Positions 10,690 to 22,476 are shown, counted from the first letter of the stretch. The stretch: DNA of 64,000 nucleotides from Mesorhizobium sp. (GCA_004963905.1 SUGL01000011.1:98429-162428), one strand, 5' to 3'. The notes: a model not told the origin generated them from the sequence alone. Numbers and translations: made by a program.

Positions 10690-11310
10690 TCAGTCCGATG
10701 TCGGGCCGCACCAGCCGGGCAGATAATCCGCGTCCTTGCTCTTGGCCAGGGCAAGGGCCCGCTTCATCGCCTTGTCGAAGCTTTTCGCCACCGCAGCCCG
10801 GTCGATGCGCCGACGCAGGAAATCCGCCCACAGGAACTCGCTGAAGGGCGTCGTGTCCTTGGCGAAGCCGCCCTCCCTGCGCAATTCGCCGGCGAGGCTG
10901 CGATAGGGGTCGTCGACGAGATCGGCCATGCTCTTCGGCAGCGCGTCATAGTCGCGCCGCCTGCCGTTCTCGTCGAACGGATGCATCCAGCCGCGATTGT
11001 CGAGCATGGTGAGGAAAGCGTCCTTGTCGAGCTTCGACAGGTCGCTGGTCACCGTCACCAGCACGTCCTTGACGCCCTCCTCGAGCAGGGCGCGGGCCAT
11101 GTGGTGATGGTCGACGACATAGTTGCGCTTCTTCGGACCCAGCACCACCGGCACCATGTGACGGCCGAGGAACGTGCCCGTTTCCTCGTCGTTCCGCGCC
11201 CGGATCATCCGGCGTTTCAGCTCCACCTCGCGCATGCCGACCGTCATTTGCGTAGGCCGCAGTTCCTTCACCGCGACCGGAGTAACGATGGGTTCGCGTG
11301 GACTTGTCAT
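10690..11310 (-). CDS. ParB-like nuclease-superfamily protein (PF08857 type)
   Basis: 206 residues. The N-terminal part is ParB/Srx-like: VAVKELRPTQMTVGMREVEL, then HMVPVVLGPKKRNYVVDHHH (ParB box II-like), then ARALLEEGVKDVLVTVTSDL. The C-terminal half carries RGWMHPFDENGRRRDYDALP and FLWADFLRR. It has no DNA-binding helix-turn-helix of true ParB and no parA neighbour, so a role in chromosome segregation is unlikely. The ATG overlaps the stop of the SulP transporter gene by 4 bp, showing coupling. Function unknown. Confidence 0.82.
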   Translation of the reverse strand: MTSPREPIVTPVAVKELRPTQMTVGMREVELKRRMIRARNDEETGTFLGRHMVPVVLGPKKRNYVVDHHHMARALLEEGVKDVLVTVTSDLSKLDKDAFLTMLDNRGWMHPFDENGRRRDYDALPKSMADLVDDPYRSLAGELRREGGFAKDTTPFSEFLWADFLRRRIDRAAVAKSFDKAMKRALALAKSKDADYLPGWCGPTSD

Positions 11311-13082
11311 TGCACGTCGTCCTGCTGTTGAGGTTGTCCTGGGCCAAGCGCCTTGATGGCGGCGTCGACGCTGTGGAATATCCGCTGCGTGCCGACCAGG
11401 TCGGCGATGCCGAAGCGGTTCAGCGCCGCCTGGCCGCGCAGCGATTCCATGCGCGCGATGGCAAAGACGGCGCCTTTGTCGCGGCAGTGGCGGATGGTGT
11501 CGATCAGCGCCTGGGCGGCGGTGTAGTCGATCTCGACGATGTTGCTGGCCTCCAGCACCACCAATTTCACCTCATCGCTCCTGGCGTCGATCAGGTCGCG
11601 CAGGCCGCGCTTGAAGCGGTCGGCGTTGACGAAGGAGAGCGGCGCCTGGAACGCAGCCACCAGCACGCCGGGGCGCTGCTCGCCCGCGCTCGAGCCGCTC
11701 GGCGGCCACCAGACCGACGTGCCCGGCACCTGCGCCAGCTCGATCGGCTCCGTATGCGTCGAGCCCCAGATGCCGTGCAGCAGCGACAGGCCGATGCCGA
11801 TCGCGACGCCCGTTTCGATCGGCAGGACGACAATGGCGATCATGGTGACCAGGATCAGCGCGAACTCGCCCGGCGCCTGGCGATAGACTTTGGCGAAAAC
11901 CTGCCAGCGCAGGATGTGCTGGGCCACGAACATCAGCACCCCGGCAAGGGCGGCCTGCGGCACGTTGGCGAGCAGGCTTCCTCCAAAGGTACTGAGCGCC
12001 AGCACGATGGCCGCTGCAATCAGGCCAGACAGCTGCGAGCGGCCGCCGGTCTGGGCGACGATGGCCGTGCGCGGCGGGCTGGAGTTGACGGCAAAGGCGC
12101 CGAACAGGCCGGCCACGATGCTGCCCACGCCGACGCCGACGAAATCGCGGTTGACGTAGGGTGCTTCGCCATCCTGCGGCGCGAACGAGCGGCTGGTGGC
12201 CGCCGTCTGCACCATGACGACGATGGCGATCAGCAGCGCGAGCGGGACAAGGGCCTGCGCATCCCGGAAGTCGACGGTCGGCATTTCGGGCGTCGGCAAC
12301 CCGTTCGGCAAGGCGCCGAGTACTTCGACCCCCTGGCGCTTCAAGTCGAAGACGATGACGGCGAGTGTGGCCAGCACCATCCCGATCAGGGCCGCGGGGA
12401 TGCGGGCGCTGATGCGCGCGGCAATGAAAACGATCGCGAACACGCCGAGCCCGAGCGCCAGGCTCCACGGATTGGCGAAGTGAAGATTGGCGGCGATTTC
12501 ACCGATGCGCCGCAGCGTCTCGCCGCTTTCCTGCGGCAGGCCGAGAAGACCCGGCAATTGCGAGACTATGATGTGGAGGGAAATGCCGGCGAGGAAGCCG
12601 GTCGTGACCGGCACCGAAAGGAGATCGGCGATCCAGCCGAGACGGAAGACGCCGCTCAGCGCCACCAGCAGCCCGACCATCAGCGCCAGCATGGCCGCCA
12701 GTGCCAGGTAGTGCGGCGAGCCGGATGTCGCTACCAAGGCAAGCCCGCCGGCGAAAAGCGGCGTGATCGTCGAATCCGCCCCGACCGAGAGCTGGCGGTT
12801 GGAGCCGAAGAGGGCGAATGCCACGGATCCGGCAACGAAGGCGAAGAAACCGATCTCCGGCTGGAAGCCGCCGAGCCTGGCCGTCGCCATCTGTTCGGGA
12901 ATGGCGATCGCCGCCAACGTGATGCCGGCCGCCAGATCGCTATCGAGGTCCTTTGCCGTCCAGCCGCTCAGCGCCCGCAGAGGCAGCCATGAGGTCCAGT
13001 TCATCGCGTTGGCTGTTTCCGCCCGAGGAAGACGATCCATGGCCGACCTTGCCACTCTGGCGGCGAAATCGACCTTGGCCAT
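11307..13082 (-). CDS. SulP-family anion transporter with STAS domain
   Basis: 591 residues. About a dozen membrane segments span roughly 45-440, with the SulP hallmark LDSDLAAGITLAAIAIPEQMATARLGG near the first segments, the VTTGFLAGISLHIIVSQLPGL stretch and NSSPPRTAIVAQTGGRSQL in the core. A C-terminal STAS domain (about 460-570) contains VKLVVLEASNIVEIDYTAAQ. SulP proteins carry sulfate, bicarbonate or dicarboxylates; the substrate is not evident here. It is divergent from gyrA and co-translated with the ParB-like gene. Confidence 0.92.
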   Translation of the reverse strand: MAKVDFAARVARSAMDRLPRAETANAMNWTSWLPLRALSGWTAKDLDSDLAAGITLAAIAIPEQMATARLGGFQPEIGFFAFVAGSVAFALFGSNRQLSVGADSTITPLFAGGLALVATSGSPHYLALAAMLALMVGLLVALSGVFRLGWIADLLSVPVTTGFLAGISLHIIVSQLPGLLGLPQESGETLRRIGEIAANLHFANPWSLALGLGVFAIVFIAARISARIPAALIGMVLATLAVIVFDLKRQGVEVLGALPNGLPTPEMPTVDFRDAQALVPLALLIAIVVMVQTAATSRSFAPQDGEAPYVNRDFVGVGVGSIVAGLFGAFAVNSSPPRTAIVAQTGGRSQLSGLIAAAIVLALSTFGGSLLANVPQAALAGVLMFVAQHILRWQVFAKVYRQAPGEFALILVTMIAIVVLPIETGVAIGIGLSLLHGIWGSTHTEPIELAQVPGTSVWWPPSGSSAGEQRPGVLVAAFQAPLSFVNADRFKRGLRDLIDARSDEVKLVVLEASNIVEIDYTAAQALIDTIRHCRDKGAVFAIARMESLRGQAALNRFGIADLVGTQRIFHSVDAAIKALGPGQPQQQDDVQ

Positions 13083-13150
13083 ATCGTCGCAATCAGCGGT
13101 ATCCTTTTGAAATTACCACCGAAATTGTCTCTGGAAAAGTGTCGCCGCCA

Positions 13151-13178
13151 TTGGAGTTTCAGCCCGGCTTCCTATATA
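13151..13178 (+). promoter_or_regulatory. candidate gyrA promoter
   Basis: TTGGAG (13151-13156), a 16-bp spacer and TATATA (13173-13178) precede the gyrA start by about 37 bp. This is the best sigma70-like pair in the 132-bp divergent spacer between the SulP gene and gyrA. Confidence 0.45.
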
Positions 13179-13214
13179 AGCGGTGAGTGATTCCCGACAG
13201 GATTGTGACCTGAT

Positions 13215-16010
<2,796 letters not shown>

Positions 16011-16026
16011 GCTTTGGCTACGCGCC

Positions 16027-16044
16027 ACCGGCCCTTGGGCCGGT
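16027..16044. terminator. hairpin between convergent gyrA and small ORF
   Basis: ACCGGCCC-TT-GGGCCGGT is a perfect 8-bp inverted repeat 17 bp after the gyrA stop and 18 bp before the stop of the convergent small gene. There is no T-run on either side, so it may be a rho-dependent or mRNA 3'-end structure rather than a classical terminator. Confidence 0.45.
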
Positions 16045-16061
16045 GCGATCATGGCTGGAAA

Positions 16062-16214
16062 TCAGTGGCGACGGTAGACGTTGTGGGCAGCGAAACCGTC
16101 GAGCCGCTTGGCGTTTGCCTTGACGCGCACTCGCGCCGCTTCCTGATGCAACCCGAAGGCGGTTGCGATCAGCATCACGATGGTCATTGCAGTGGCAAGC
16201 ATGTAGATCAGCAT
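16062..16214 (-). CDS. small single-pass membrane protein, 50 residues
   Basis: ATG at 16214 follows the strong ribosome-binding site CAGGAGAA. The peptide begins MLIYMLATAMTIVMLIATAF, a complete membrane segment, and continues with a basic amphipathic tail (HQEAARVRVKANAKRLDGF, then AAHNVYRRH). Codon use looks like that of neighbouring genes. The basic tail would face the cytoplasm or DNA. No family recognised; too short for most gene callers. It converges on gyrA. Confidence 0.6.
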   Translation of the reverse strand: MLIYMLATAMTIVMLIATAFGLHQEAARVRVKANAKRLDGFAAHNVYRRH

Positions 16215-16408
16215 TTGCGTGTTCTCCTGCGCTCACAACGATAAAGGTGGTGCTTTGGTTTCATCTCCTGAAGTGGCAACATAGTGAACGCTGCGTGAAG
16301 CGTTCGTGATTGTCGCATTCATCCGTCGTTCATGTCCGCGAAATGGTTCACACGATGCCGCAACTAATCGGATTTGCCTTCCGCCCGCGTGCCCGCTAGA
16401 AGCCTGCC

Positions 16409-16909
16409 ATGACCGAACGCACCGCCCTCTACGCCGGCTCCTTCGACCCGCTGACCAACGGCCATCTCGACGTCCTGAAGGCCTCGCTCGCCGTGGCCGA
16501 CACCGTCTACGCGGCGATCGGCATCCATCCGGGCAAGACGCCGCTGTTTTCCTTCGAGGAACGCGTGAAGCTGATCGCGGCCGCGACCAAGGCGGAGTTC
16601 GGCCGCGACAGCGCCCGTATCAAGGTCGTTGCCTTCGACGGTCTGGTCATCGACGCCGCCAGGAAGCATGGCGCCTCGATCATCATCCGCGGCCTGCGCG
16701 ACGGCACCGATCTCGACTACGAGATGCAGATGGCCGGCATGAACGAAACCATGGCGCCGGAGCTGCAGACCGTTTTCCTGCCGGCCAGCCCGTCGGTGCG
16801 CACCATTACCGCCACACTTGTCCGCCAGATTGCGTCGATGGGCGGCGACATCCGCCCATTCGTGCCGGCTGCCGTTGCAGGCGCGCTCACTGCCAAATTC
16901 GCGAAATAG
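16409..16909 (+). CDS. coaD: phosphopantetheine adenylyltransferase
   Basis: 166 residues, the family's standard length. The enzyme transfers AMP from ATP to 4'-phosphopantetheine, giving dephospho-CoA, the penultimate step of coenzyme A synthesis. Motifs: [19 protein letters not shown] (nucleotidyltransferase TxGH motif), [20 protein letters not shown] (phosphopantetheine/ATP site) and a C-terminal [20 protein letters not shown] in place of the common ISSS-VR motif. A 45-bp palindromic repeat begins one base after the stop. Confidence 0.96.
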   Translation: MTERTALYAGSFDPLTNGHLDVLKASLAVADTVYAAIGIHPGKTPLFSFEERVKLIAAATKAEFGRDSARIKVVAFDGLVIDAARKHGASIIIRGLRDGTDLDYEMQMAGMNETMAPELQTVFLPASPSVRTITATLVRQIASMGGDIRPFVPAAVAGALTAKFAK

Positions 16910-16910
16910 T

Positions 16911-16955
16911 GCATGTCGCCCAAAAGTGGATCCCGGTTTTGGGGTAACGACATGC
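16911..16955. repeat. palindromic intergenic repeat, short form
   Basis: GCATGTCG ... CGACATGC with inner complementary arms around CAAAAGTGGATCCCGGTTTTG. It starts one base after the coaD stop. It is the first-hairpin half of the 102-bp element found at 21051, 22477 and 43566; the second hairpin half is absent here. Confidence 0.75.
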
Positions 16956-16986
16956 ACCCAAACAAAAGACTTTCGGAGAAGAGTTC

Positions 16987-17577
16987 ATGCAGCTGAAAAA
17001 GCTCGCTTCGTTCCTTGTCGTGCTTGCCGGTCTTTTGGCGGCGCCCCTGCCTGCCTTCGCCGCCGACAAGGAAAACACCATGGTCGTCACGCTGAAGGAC
17101 GGCGACGTGACCATCGCGCTGCGTCCCGATCTCGCGCCCAAACATGTCGCGCAGATCAAGAAGCTGGTGCGTGACGGCGCCTACGACAACGTCGCGTTCC
17201 ACCGCGTCATCGACGGCTTCATGGCGCAGACCGGCGACGTCAAGTTCGGCAACATGAAGAAGGGTTTCAACCCCGAAGCCGTCGGCACCGGCGGCTCCGA
17301 CCTTCCCGACCTGCCTGCCGAGTTCTCGCAGACCGAGAAGTTCACCCGCGGCGTGGTCGGCATGGCCCGCTCGCAGGACCCGAATTCGGCCAATTCCCAG
17401 TTCTTCATCATGTTCGCGCCGGCGCCGAACCTCGACGGTCAGTACACCATCGTCGGCAAGGTCGAGAGCGGCATGGAACTGGTGGACAAGATCAAGAAGG
17501 GCGACGAGGCCGACAACGGCACGGTCACCGACCCCGATCGCATGATCAAGGTTCGCATCGCCGCCGACAACAAGTAA
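16987..17577 (+). CDS. periplasmic cyclophilin-type peptidyl-prolyl cis-trans isomerase
   Basis: 196 residues. Signal peptide 1-25 (MQLKKLASFLVVLAGLLAAP then LPAFA) followed by a bacterial cyclophilin domain. Catalytic-region residues are visible in VAFHRVIDGFMAQTGDVKFG and NSANSQFFIMF. It would assist protein folding in the periplasm. It is followed 29 bp later by a second, leaderless cyclophilin with near-identical active-site sequence, so the two look like a tandem duplication divided between compartments. Confidence 0.94.
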   Translation: MQLKKLASFLVVLAGLLAAPLPAFAADKENTMVVTLKDGDVTIALRPDLAPKHVAQIKKLVRDGAYDNVAFHRVIDGFMAQTGDVKFGNMKKGFNPEAVGTGGSDLPDLPAEFSQTEKFTRGVVGMARSQDPNSANSQFFIMFAPAPNLDGQYTIVGKVESGMELVDKIKKGDEADNGTVTDPDRMIKVRIAADNK

Positions 17578-17606
17578 CCAACTCAATTTTCAAAGGATTT
17601 TCTGAC

Positions 17607-18119
17607 ATGGCTGAGATCAAGGACCGCGAGAATGCGCTCATCATGGAAACGACCAAGGGCCAGGTCGTCATCGAGATGTATCCGGACCTTGCGCCCGGCC
17701 ACGTCGCCCGCATCAAGGAGCTGTCGCGTGAAGGCGCCTATGACGGGGTGGTCTTTCACCGCGTCATCGACGGCTTCATGGCGCAGACCGGCGACGTCAA
17801 GTTCGGCAATTCGAGCAAACCCTCTTTCGCGCCGTCCCGCGCCGGCATGGGCGGCTCCGACAAGCCGGACCTCAAGGCCGAATTCTCCAACGCCAACCAC
17901 GGCCGCGGCACCTGCTCGATGGCTCGCGCGCAGAACCCGAACTCGGCCAATTCGCAGTTCTTCATCTGCTTCGACGACGCTTCCTTCCTCAACCGCCAGT
18001 ACACGGTCTGGGGCCAGGTCATCGAAGGCATGGAGAATGTCGACAAGATCAAGCGCGGCGAGCCGGTGCAGGATCCCGACAAGATCGTGTCGCTGAAGGT
18101 CGCAGCGGACGTCAAGTAA
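17607..18119 (+). CDS. cytoplasmic cyclophilin-type peptidyl-prolyl cis-trans isomerase
   Basis: 170 residues without a signal peptide (MAEIKDRENALIMETTKGQV). The cyclophilin core has VVFHRVIDGFMAQTGDVKFG and MARAQNPNSANSQFFICF, matching the upstream paralogue over the active site. It catalyses proline isomerisation in the cytosol, equivalent to E. coli PpiB. It is followed at 13 bp by a DMT transporter and then queA, suggesting one operon. Confidence 0.94.
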   Translation: MAEIKDRENALIMETTKGQVVIEMYPDLAPGHVARIKELSREGAYDGVVFHRVIDGFMAQTGDVKFGNSSKPSFAPSRAGMGGSDKPDLKAEFSNANHGRGTCSMARAQNPNSANSQFFICFDDASFLNRQYTVWGQVIEGMENVDKIKRGEPVQDPDKIVSLKVAADVK

Positions 18120-18132
18120 AGGCATATCGATA

Positions 18133-18579
18133 ATGGGCGCTGTCTGGTCCCTGCTTGGCATCCTGTCCGGTGCCTTCATCGCCATTCAGGCGCCGATCAA
18201 CTCGCAATTGGCGCGCGGCCTCGGCCTGCCGGTCGCGGCCGCCGCCTTTTCCTTCCTGTCGGGTGCTGTGGTGCTCGGCATCATCGCGGCCGCCGTGGTC
18301 AAGCTGCAGGGCGTCTCGCTTGACTGGAAGGCGCCGGCGCCGTGGTTGTTCGTGGCCGGCGGCGTGCTTGGCGGCTTCTACGTCACGCTCTCCACCATCC
18401 TGACTCCGCGCATCGGCGCGGCCGCGCTGATGGCCTTCCTGGTCGCCGGCCAGCTGATTGCCGGCATGCTCGTCGATCGCGTCGGCTTCCTCGGCGTCGC
18501 GGTGCGCGAGATCTCGCTTGGCCGCGTCGCCGGGGCCGTGCTGCTGCTGGCCGGAGCGTTGCTCATCCGGCTGTTCTGA
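18133..18579 (+). CDS. DMT-superfamily small membrane protein (DUF606/YdcZ type)
   Basis: 148 residues with five membrane segments. The start [20 protein letters not shown] then [13 protein letters not shown] and the [20 protein letters not shown] segment are characteristic of DUF606 half-size DMT transporters. The substrate is unknown. The TGA stop shares its last base with the ATG of queA (TGATG), showing translational coupling. Confidence 0.85.
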   Translation: MGAVWSLLGILSGAFIAIQAPINSQLARGLGLPVAAAAFSFLSGAVVLGIIAAAVVKLQGVSLDWKAPAPWLFVAGGVLGGFYVTLSTILTPRIGAAALMAFLVAGQLIAGMLVDRVGFLGVAVREISLGRVAGAVLLLAGALLIRLF

Positions 18580-19667
18580 TGCGTGTCGACCTGTTCGACT
18601 TCGACCTGCCGGAGGACCGCATCGCGCTGCGTCCGGCGGAGCCGCGCGACAGCTCCAAGATGTTGGTCGTCAGGCCCGACGAAGGCTTGGAAGATCGGAT
18701 CGTGCGCGATCTGCCGGCGTTGCTCCGCAGGGGCGACGTGCTGGTGTTCAACGACACCAAGGTCATCCCGGCGCAGCTCAAAGGCATCCGCAAGCGCGGC
18801 GAGGCGATGGCGCAGGTCGAGGCGACGCTGCATATGCGTGTGGCGCCGGACCGCTGGCAGGCGTTCATGCGGCCGGGCAAGCGTATCGCTGCCGGCGACC
18901 GCATCCATTTCGGCCATGACCAGAATTCCTGCTTCCTCGGCCAGCTCGACGCGACGGTGATCGAGAAGGGCGAGGCGGGCGAGGCGCTGCTCGGCTTCGA
19001 TCTTTCCGGCCCGTTCCTCGATGAGGCGATGCACGCCGTCGGCCACATTCCGCTGCCGCCCTACATCGCCTCGAAACGCGACGACGACGAGCGCGACCGC
19101 AGCGACTATCAGACCATCTATGCCAGGGAAGAGGGCGCCGTCGCCGCGCCCACCGCGGGACTGCATTTCACGCCGGAGCTGTTTGCCGCGCTCGATGCCA
19201 AGGGCTTCGAGCGCCGCTTCGTCACACTGCATGTCGGCGCCGGCACCTTCCTGCCGGTGAAAGCCGACGACACCGCCGATCACAGGATGCATGCCGAAAC
19301 CGGCTTGGTAAGCGCCGACACGGCGGATGCGCTCAATGCGGCAAGGGCGCGGGGAGGGCGGATCGTCGCCGTCGGCACGACGTCGCTACGCCTCCTCGAA
19401 AGCGCCGCGCGCGAAGATGGCAGGATCGAGCCCTGGTCGGGGCCGACCGATATCTTCATCACCCCAGGCTACCGCTTCCGGACGGCCGACATGCTGATGA
19501 CCAATTTCCATTTGCCGCGCTCGACGCTGTTCATGCTGGTCTCGGCCTTCAGCGGGCTGGAGACGATGCGTTCGGCCTATGCGCATGCCATCGAGAGCCG
19601 CTACAGGTTCTATTCCTACGGCGACTCCAGCCTGCTTTTCCGAGCGGAGACACGCGATGGACAGTGA
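18579..19667 (+). CDS. queA: S-adenosylmethionine:tRNA ribosyltransferase-isomerase
   Basis: 362 residues from ATG at 18579, which overlaps the preceding stop. QueA transfers and isomerises the ribosyl group of SAM onto preQ1 at position 34 of tRNA, forming epoxyqueuosine. Seen: [61 protein letters not shown] and [19 protein letters not shown], all family landmarks. Its end overlaps a small ORF by 11 bp; that ORF in turn overlaps tgt, the previous enzyme of the queuosine pathway. Confidence 0.97.
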   Translation: MRVDLFDFDLPEDRIALRPAEPRDSSKMLVVRPDEGLEDRIVRDLPALLRRGDVLVFNDTKVIPAQLKGIRKRGEAMAQVEATLHMRVAPDRWQAFMRPGKRIAAGDRIHFGHDQNSCFLGQLDATVIEKGEAGEALLGFDLSGPFLDEAMHAVGHIPLPPYIASKRDDDERDRSDYQTIYAREEGAVAAPTAGLHFTPELFAALDAKGFERRFVTLHVGAGTFLPVKADDTADHRMHAETGLVSADTADALNAARARGGRIVAVGTTSLRLLESAAREDGRIEPWSGPTDIFITPGYRFRTADMLMTNFHLPRSTLFMLVSAFSGLETMRSAYAHAIESRYRFYSYGDSSLLFRAETRDGQ

Positions 19668-19926
19668 TCTCGAGACAATGGGGCGCGACGCGCTGGTCGC
19701 GGAGATCAAGAAGCTGCGTGCCGGCATCCGCGCGCATCGCGATGCGACCGGCCATGATCTGTGCTGGCATCACCCCGACCTCTGGAACCTTTTGCCGGAG
19801 AAGACCGAGCCGGCGATCGCCGTGCCGCCCTGGCCGAAATTCATGCGCGGGTGCATCCGCTACCGGCAGTCGCTCGACGAGCAGGCACCCGGCGCGCCCG
19901 TACACGACAAGGAATTCGATGGCTGA
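19657..19926 (+). CDS. hypothetical protein between queA and tgt
   Basis: 89 residues. It begins [20 protein letters not shown] and continues with a helix, then [15 protein letters not shown] and [19 protein letters not shown]. The Cys-Trp-His-His-Pro core is distinctive. It overlaps queA by 11 bp and tgt by 8 bp, so its translation is locked to the queuosine genes. Small proteins of this type are common in rhizobial genomes; no function is known to me. A role linked to tRNA modification is only suggested by position. Confidence 0.75.
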   Translation: MDSDLETMGRDALVAEIKKLRAGIRAHRDATGHDLCWHHPDLWNLLPEKTEPAIAVPPWPKFMRGCIRYRQSLDEQAPGAPVHDKEFDG

Positions 19927-21049
19927 GACTTTTTCGTTCAAGCTCACCGCCACCGACGGCAAGGCGCGGCGCGGCGCAATCCGCATGCCGCGCGGCGAGA
20001 TCCGCACGCCGGCCTTCATGCCGGTCGGCACCGGCGGCACCGTCAAGGCCATGTATATGGACCAGGTGCGCGGCGTCGGCGCCGACATCATCCTCGGCAA
20101 CACCTATCATCTGATGCTCAGGCCCGGCGCCGAACGCGTGGCGAAGCTCGGCGGCCTGCATGAGTTCGCGCGCTGGCCCCATCCGATCCTGACCGACAGC
20201 GGCGGCTTCCAGGTCATGTCGCTATCGAAGCTGAGGAAACTCAGCGAAAAGGGCGTCACCTTCCGCTCGCATATCGACGGCGCCCCCTACGAGATGTCGC
20301 CGGAGCGGTCGATCGAAATCCAGGGGCTGCTCGATTCCGACATCCAGATGCAGCTCGACGAATGCACCGCGCTTCCGGCCAAGCCGACGGAGATCGAGCG
20401 CGCCATGGAGCTGTCGCTGCGCTGGGCCGAGCGCTGCAAGACCGCGTTCGGCGACCAGCCGGGCAAGGCCATGTTCGGCATCGTGCAGGGCGGCGACAGC
20501 GCGGTGATGCGCGTGCGCTCGGCGCAGGCGTTGAAGGCGATGAACCTCAAGGGCTATGCCGTCGGCGGGCTGGCGGTCGGCGAGCCGCAGGCGGTGATGC
20601 TGGAAATGCTGGACATCACCTGCCCGGAACTGCCGGCCGACAGGCCGCGCTACCTGATGGGCGTCGGCACGCCCGAGGACATCCTGAAATCGGTGGCACG
20701 GGGCATCGACATGTTCGACTGCGTGATGCCGACGCGCGCCGGCCGCCATGGGCTAGCCTACACGCGTCGCGGCAAGATCAACCTGCGCAACGCCCGTCAT
20801 GCCGACGATCCACGTCCGCTGGACGGGGAAAGCGACTGCCCGGCCGCTCGCGACTACTCGCGCGCCTATCTGCATCACCTCGTGCGTTCGCAGGAGTCTC
20901 TGGGGGCGATGCTGCTCACCTGGAACAACCTGTCCTACTATCAGAAGCTGATGCAGGACATCCGCGCGGCGATCGAGGCGCAGGCATTCGAAGCCCGCGC
21001 GGCCGAGATTTCGGAAGGCTGGGCGAGGGGCGATATTCCCGCCCTCTAA
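19919..21049 (+). CDS. tgt: tRNA-guanine transglycosylase (queuine tRNA-ribosyltransferase)
   Basis: 376 residues. It exchanges guanine 34 for preQ1 in GUN tRNAs. The active site is intact: nucleophile region [19 protein letters not shown], second Asp in [17 protein letters not shown], and the substrate loop [10 protein letters not shown]. The usual zinc site is not: the CxCxxC motif is Ser305-Asp-Cys307-Pro-Ala-Ala310 and the fourth ligand (normally His in a T-I-H-N-like motif) is Asn336 in [11 protein letters not shown] palindromic repeat starts one base after the stop. Confidence 0.96.
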   Translation: MAETFSFKLTATDGKARRGAIRMPRGEIRTPAFMPVGTGGTVKAMYMDQVRGVGADIILGNTYHLMLRPGAERVAKLGGLHEFARWPHPILTDSGGFQVMSLSKLRKLSEKGVTFRSHIDGAPYEMSPERSIEIQGLLDSDIQMQLDECTALPAKPTEIERAMELSLRWAERCKTAFGDQPGKAMFGIVQGGDSAVMRVRSAQALKAMNLKGYAVGGLAVGEPQAVMLEMLDITCPELPADRPRYLMGVGTPEDILKSVARGIDMFDCVMPTRAGRHGLAYTRRGKINLRNARHADDPRPLDGESDCPAARDYSRAYLHHLVRSQESLGAMLLTWNNLSYYQKLMQDIRAAIEAQAFEARAAEISEGWARGDIPAL

Positions 21050-21050
21050 T

Positions 21051-21152
21051 GCATGTCTTCCGAAAGTGGGAACCGGTTTCGGGATAAAGACATGCGTAAA
21101 ATCAAGAACCTAAAGCGCAGGGAGCGTATCTGAAAGATCGCGACGCGCTTTA
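21051..21152 (+). repeat. 102-bp palindromic repeat, copy A
   Basis: First hairpin GCATGTCTT...AAGACATGC (21051-21095) with inner CCGAAA...TTTCGG. It is followed by a second hairpin TAAAGCG...CGCTTTA (21111-21152). It starts one base after the tgt stop. Copy B at 22477-22578 lies in opposite orientation and differs at only four positions. A more diverged full copy lies at 43566. Confidence 0.9.
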
Positions 21153-21219
21153 GCCGCTCCGTTCCCGCAATTGACGGGCGGCCGCTCCCGGGAGCAGACT
21201 TGGTGCCTTGGGGATCAGC

Positions 21220-21945
21220 ATGAGTGTAACCTACGACTTTGCCGGCAAGACGGCTATCGTGACCGGCGGCTCACGGGGCATTGGCAGGGGTGTGGCGACG
21301 CTGTTGGCCCGGTCGGGTGCGGACGTCTGGGTATGGGACGCCGACCCCGCGCCTGCCGACGGAATCCGCAGCCAGACCGTCGACGTCACCAAGGCGCAAG
21401 ACATAAGCGGAGCCCTTAGCGAGATCGTCGCCAGGACGGGGCGGGTCGACATTCTCGTCAACAATGCGGGCTATCTTGGTCCCTACCTTGGCTTCGAGGC
21501 TTTCGATCCGGCCGAGTGGCAGCGCATCGTTGGTGTGAATGTCATCGGCACGTTCGAGGTCACGCATCAGGTGCTGCCGGTCATGCGCAAGGCCGGCAGC
21601 GGCCGCATCGTCAATATGGGGTCGCTCGCCGGCAAGGAGGGATTGCCGAACCTTGCGGTCTATTCGGCGGCGAGCGCGGGCATCATTGCCTTCACCAAGG
21701 CCTTATCGCGTGAGGTCTGCGACACCGACATCCGCGTCAACTGCGTCGCGCCGGGTCCGATCGACACCGATCTTATCCGGCGTCTCGGAAACGAGGTCGT
21801 CAGCGACATGGTCGGCGCCAGCCCGCTGAAGCGGCTCGGAGCGGTGGAGGAGGTCGCGGCGCTGGTGCTCTGGCTCTGTTCCGATGCCTCGAGCTTCAAC
21901 ACCGGCGCGGTGTTTGACATGTCTGGCGGCAGGGCGCGGTATTGA
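21220..21945 (+). CDS. short-chain dehydrogenase/reductase with altered catalytic motif
   Basis: 241 residues from ATG at 21220. The Rossmann glycine motif TGGSRGIGRG, the NNAGYLG motif, catalytic Ser135 (VNMGSLAG), Tyr148 and the C-terminal VAPGPIDTDL are those of classical SDRs such as 3-oxoacyl-ACP-type reductases. However the YxxxK motif reads Tyr148-Ser-Ala-Ala-Ser152, so the catalytic Lys is replaced by Ser. The substrate is unknown. The gene stands between two inverted repeat copies and converges with the DUF4864 gene. Confidence 0.9.
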   Translation: MSVTYDFAGKTAIVTGGSRGIGRGVATLLARSGADVWVWDADPAPADGIRSQTVDVTKAQDISGALSEIVARTGRVDILVNNAGYLGPYLGFEAFDPAEWQRIVGVNVIGTFEVTHQVLPVMRKAGSGRIVNMGSLAGKEGLPNLAVYSAASAGIIAFTKALSREVCDTDIRVNCVAPGPIDTDLIRRLGNEVVSDMVGASPLKRLGAVEEVAALVLWLCSDASSFNTGAVFDMSGGRARY

Positions 21946-21954
21946 TCGACCGCG

Positions 21955-22374
21955 TCAGGTGCTGACCGAAGTCGAGGCGCGCAGGCTGCAGCCGGTGATC
22001 TTGAAGCTGCCGTCCGGCTGCTGTTCCAGCGTGTAGACTGCTTCGTAGTCCTTGCCGTCGGGGCCGACGATCAGCACCTGCTGGATGATCGAACTCGGTC
22101 CGGTCTGCTCGACCTTGCCGAAGGAATAGCTCTGCGGCCTGCGCACCGGCGCATAGCCGTTGGTCACCATGTTCATGAAGGTGTCGATGGTCGGAAAGAT
22201 GCGCTTCACGTTGGGCGCCGCGAAGCTGTAGGCGGTTGCGCCGTCATCGGCGAGGAAAGCCTTGAGCTGGCTGTCGATGACCGTTTGCGCCGCCTTGATC
22301 TCGGCATCGCCGGCGAAGGCCATGGAAGTCACAAGCATCGGAACGAGAGCGAGTGCGAACAAAGCGCGGCGCAT
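21955..22374 (-). CDS. DUF4864 secreted protein
   Basis: 139 residues from ATG at 22374, preceded by GGGAGGCAGG. Signal peptide of about 22 residues (MRRALFALALVPMLVTSMAF-AG), then an NTF2-like fold: EIKAAQTVIDSQLKAFLADD, TAYSFAAPNVKRIFPTIDTF, SYSFGKVEQ and YEAVYTLEQQPDGSFKITGC. This is the DUF4864 pattern; function unknown, location periplasmic. It converges with the SDR gene at a 9-bp spacer. Confidence 0.85.
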   Translation of the reverse strand: MRRALFALALVPMLVTSMAFAGDAEIKAAQTVIDSQLKAFLADDGATAYSFAAPNVKRIFPTIDTFMNMVTNGYAPVRRPQSYSFGKVEQTGPSSIIQQVLIVGPDGKDYEAVYTLEQQPDGSFKITGCSLRASTSVST

Positions 22375-22476
22375 GGCCTGCCTCCCGGAATTCACTTGCA
22401 AAGCGCAGTCTAACATACGCTGGGCGGCCTGCCGCGGTTTCATCGTGTTCGGAATATTCTTACCCGCGCCGCCGTC

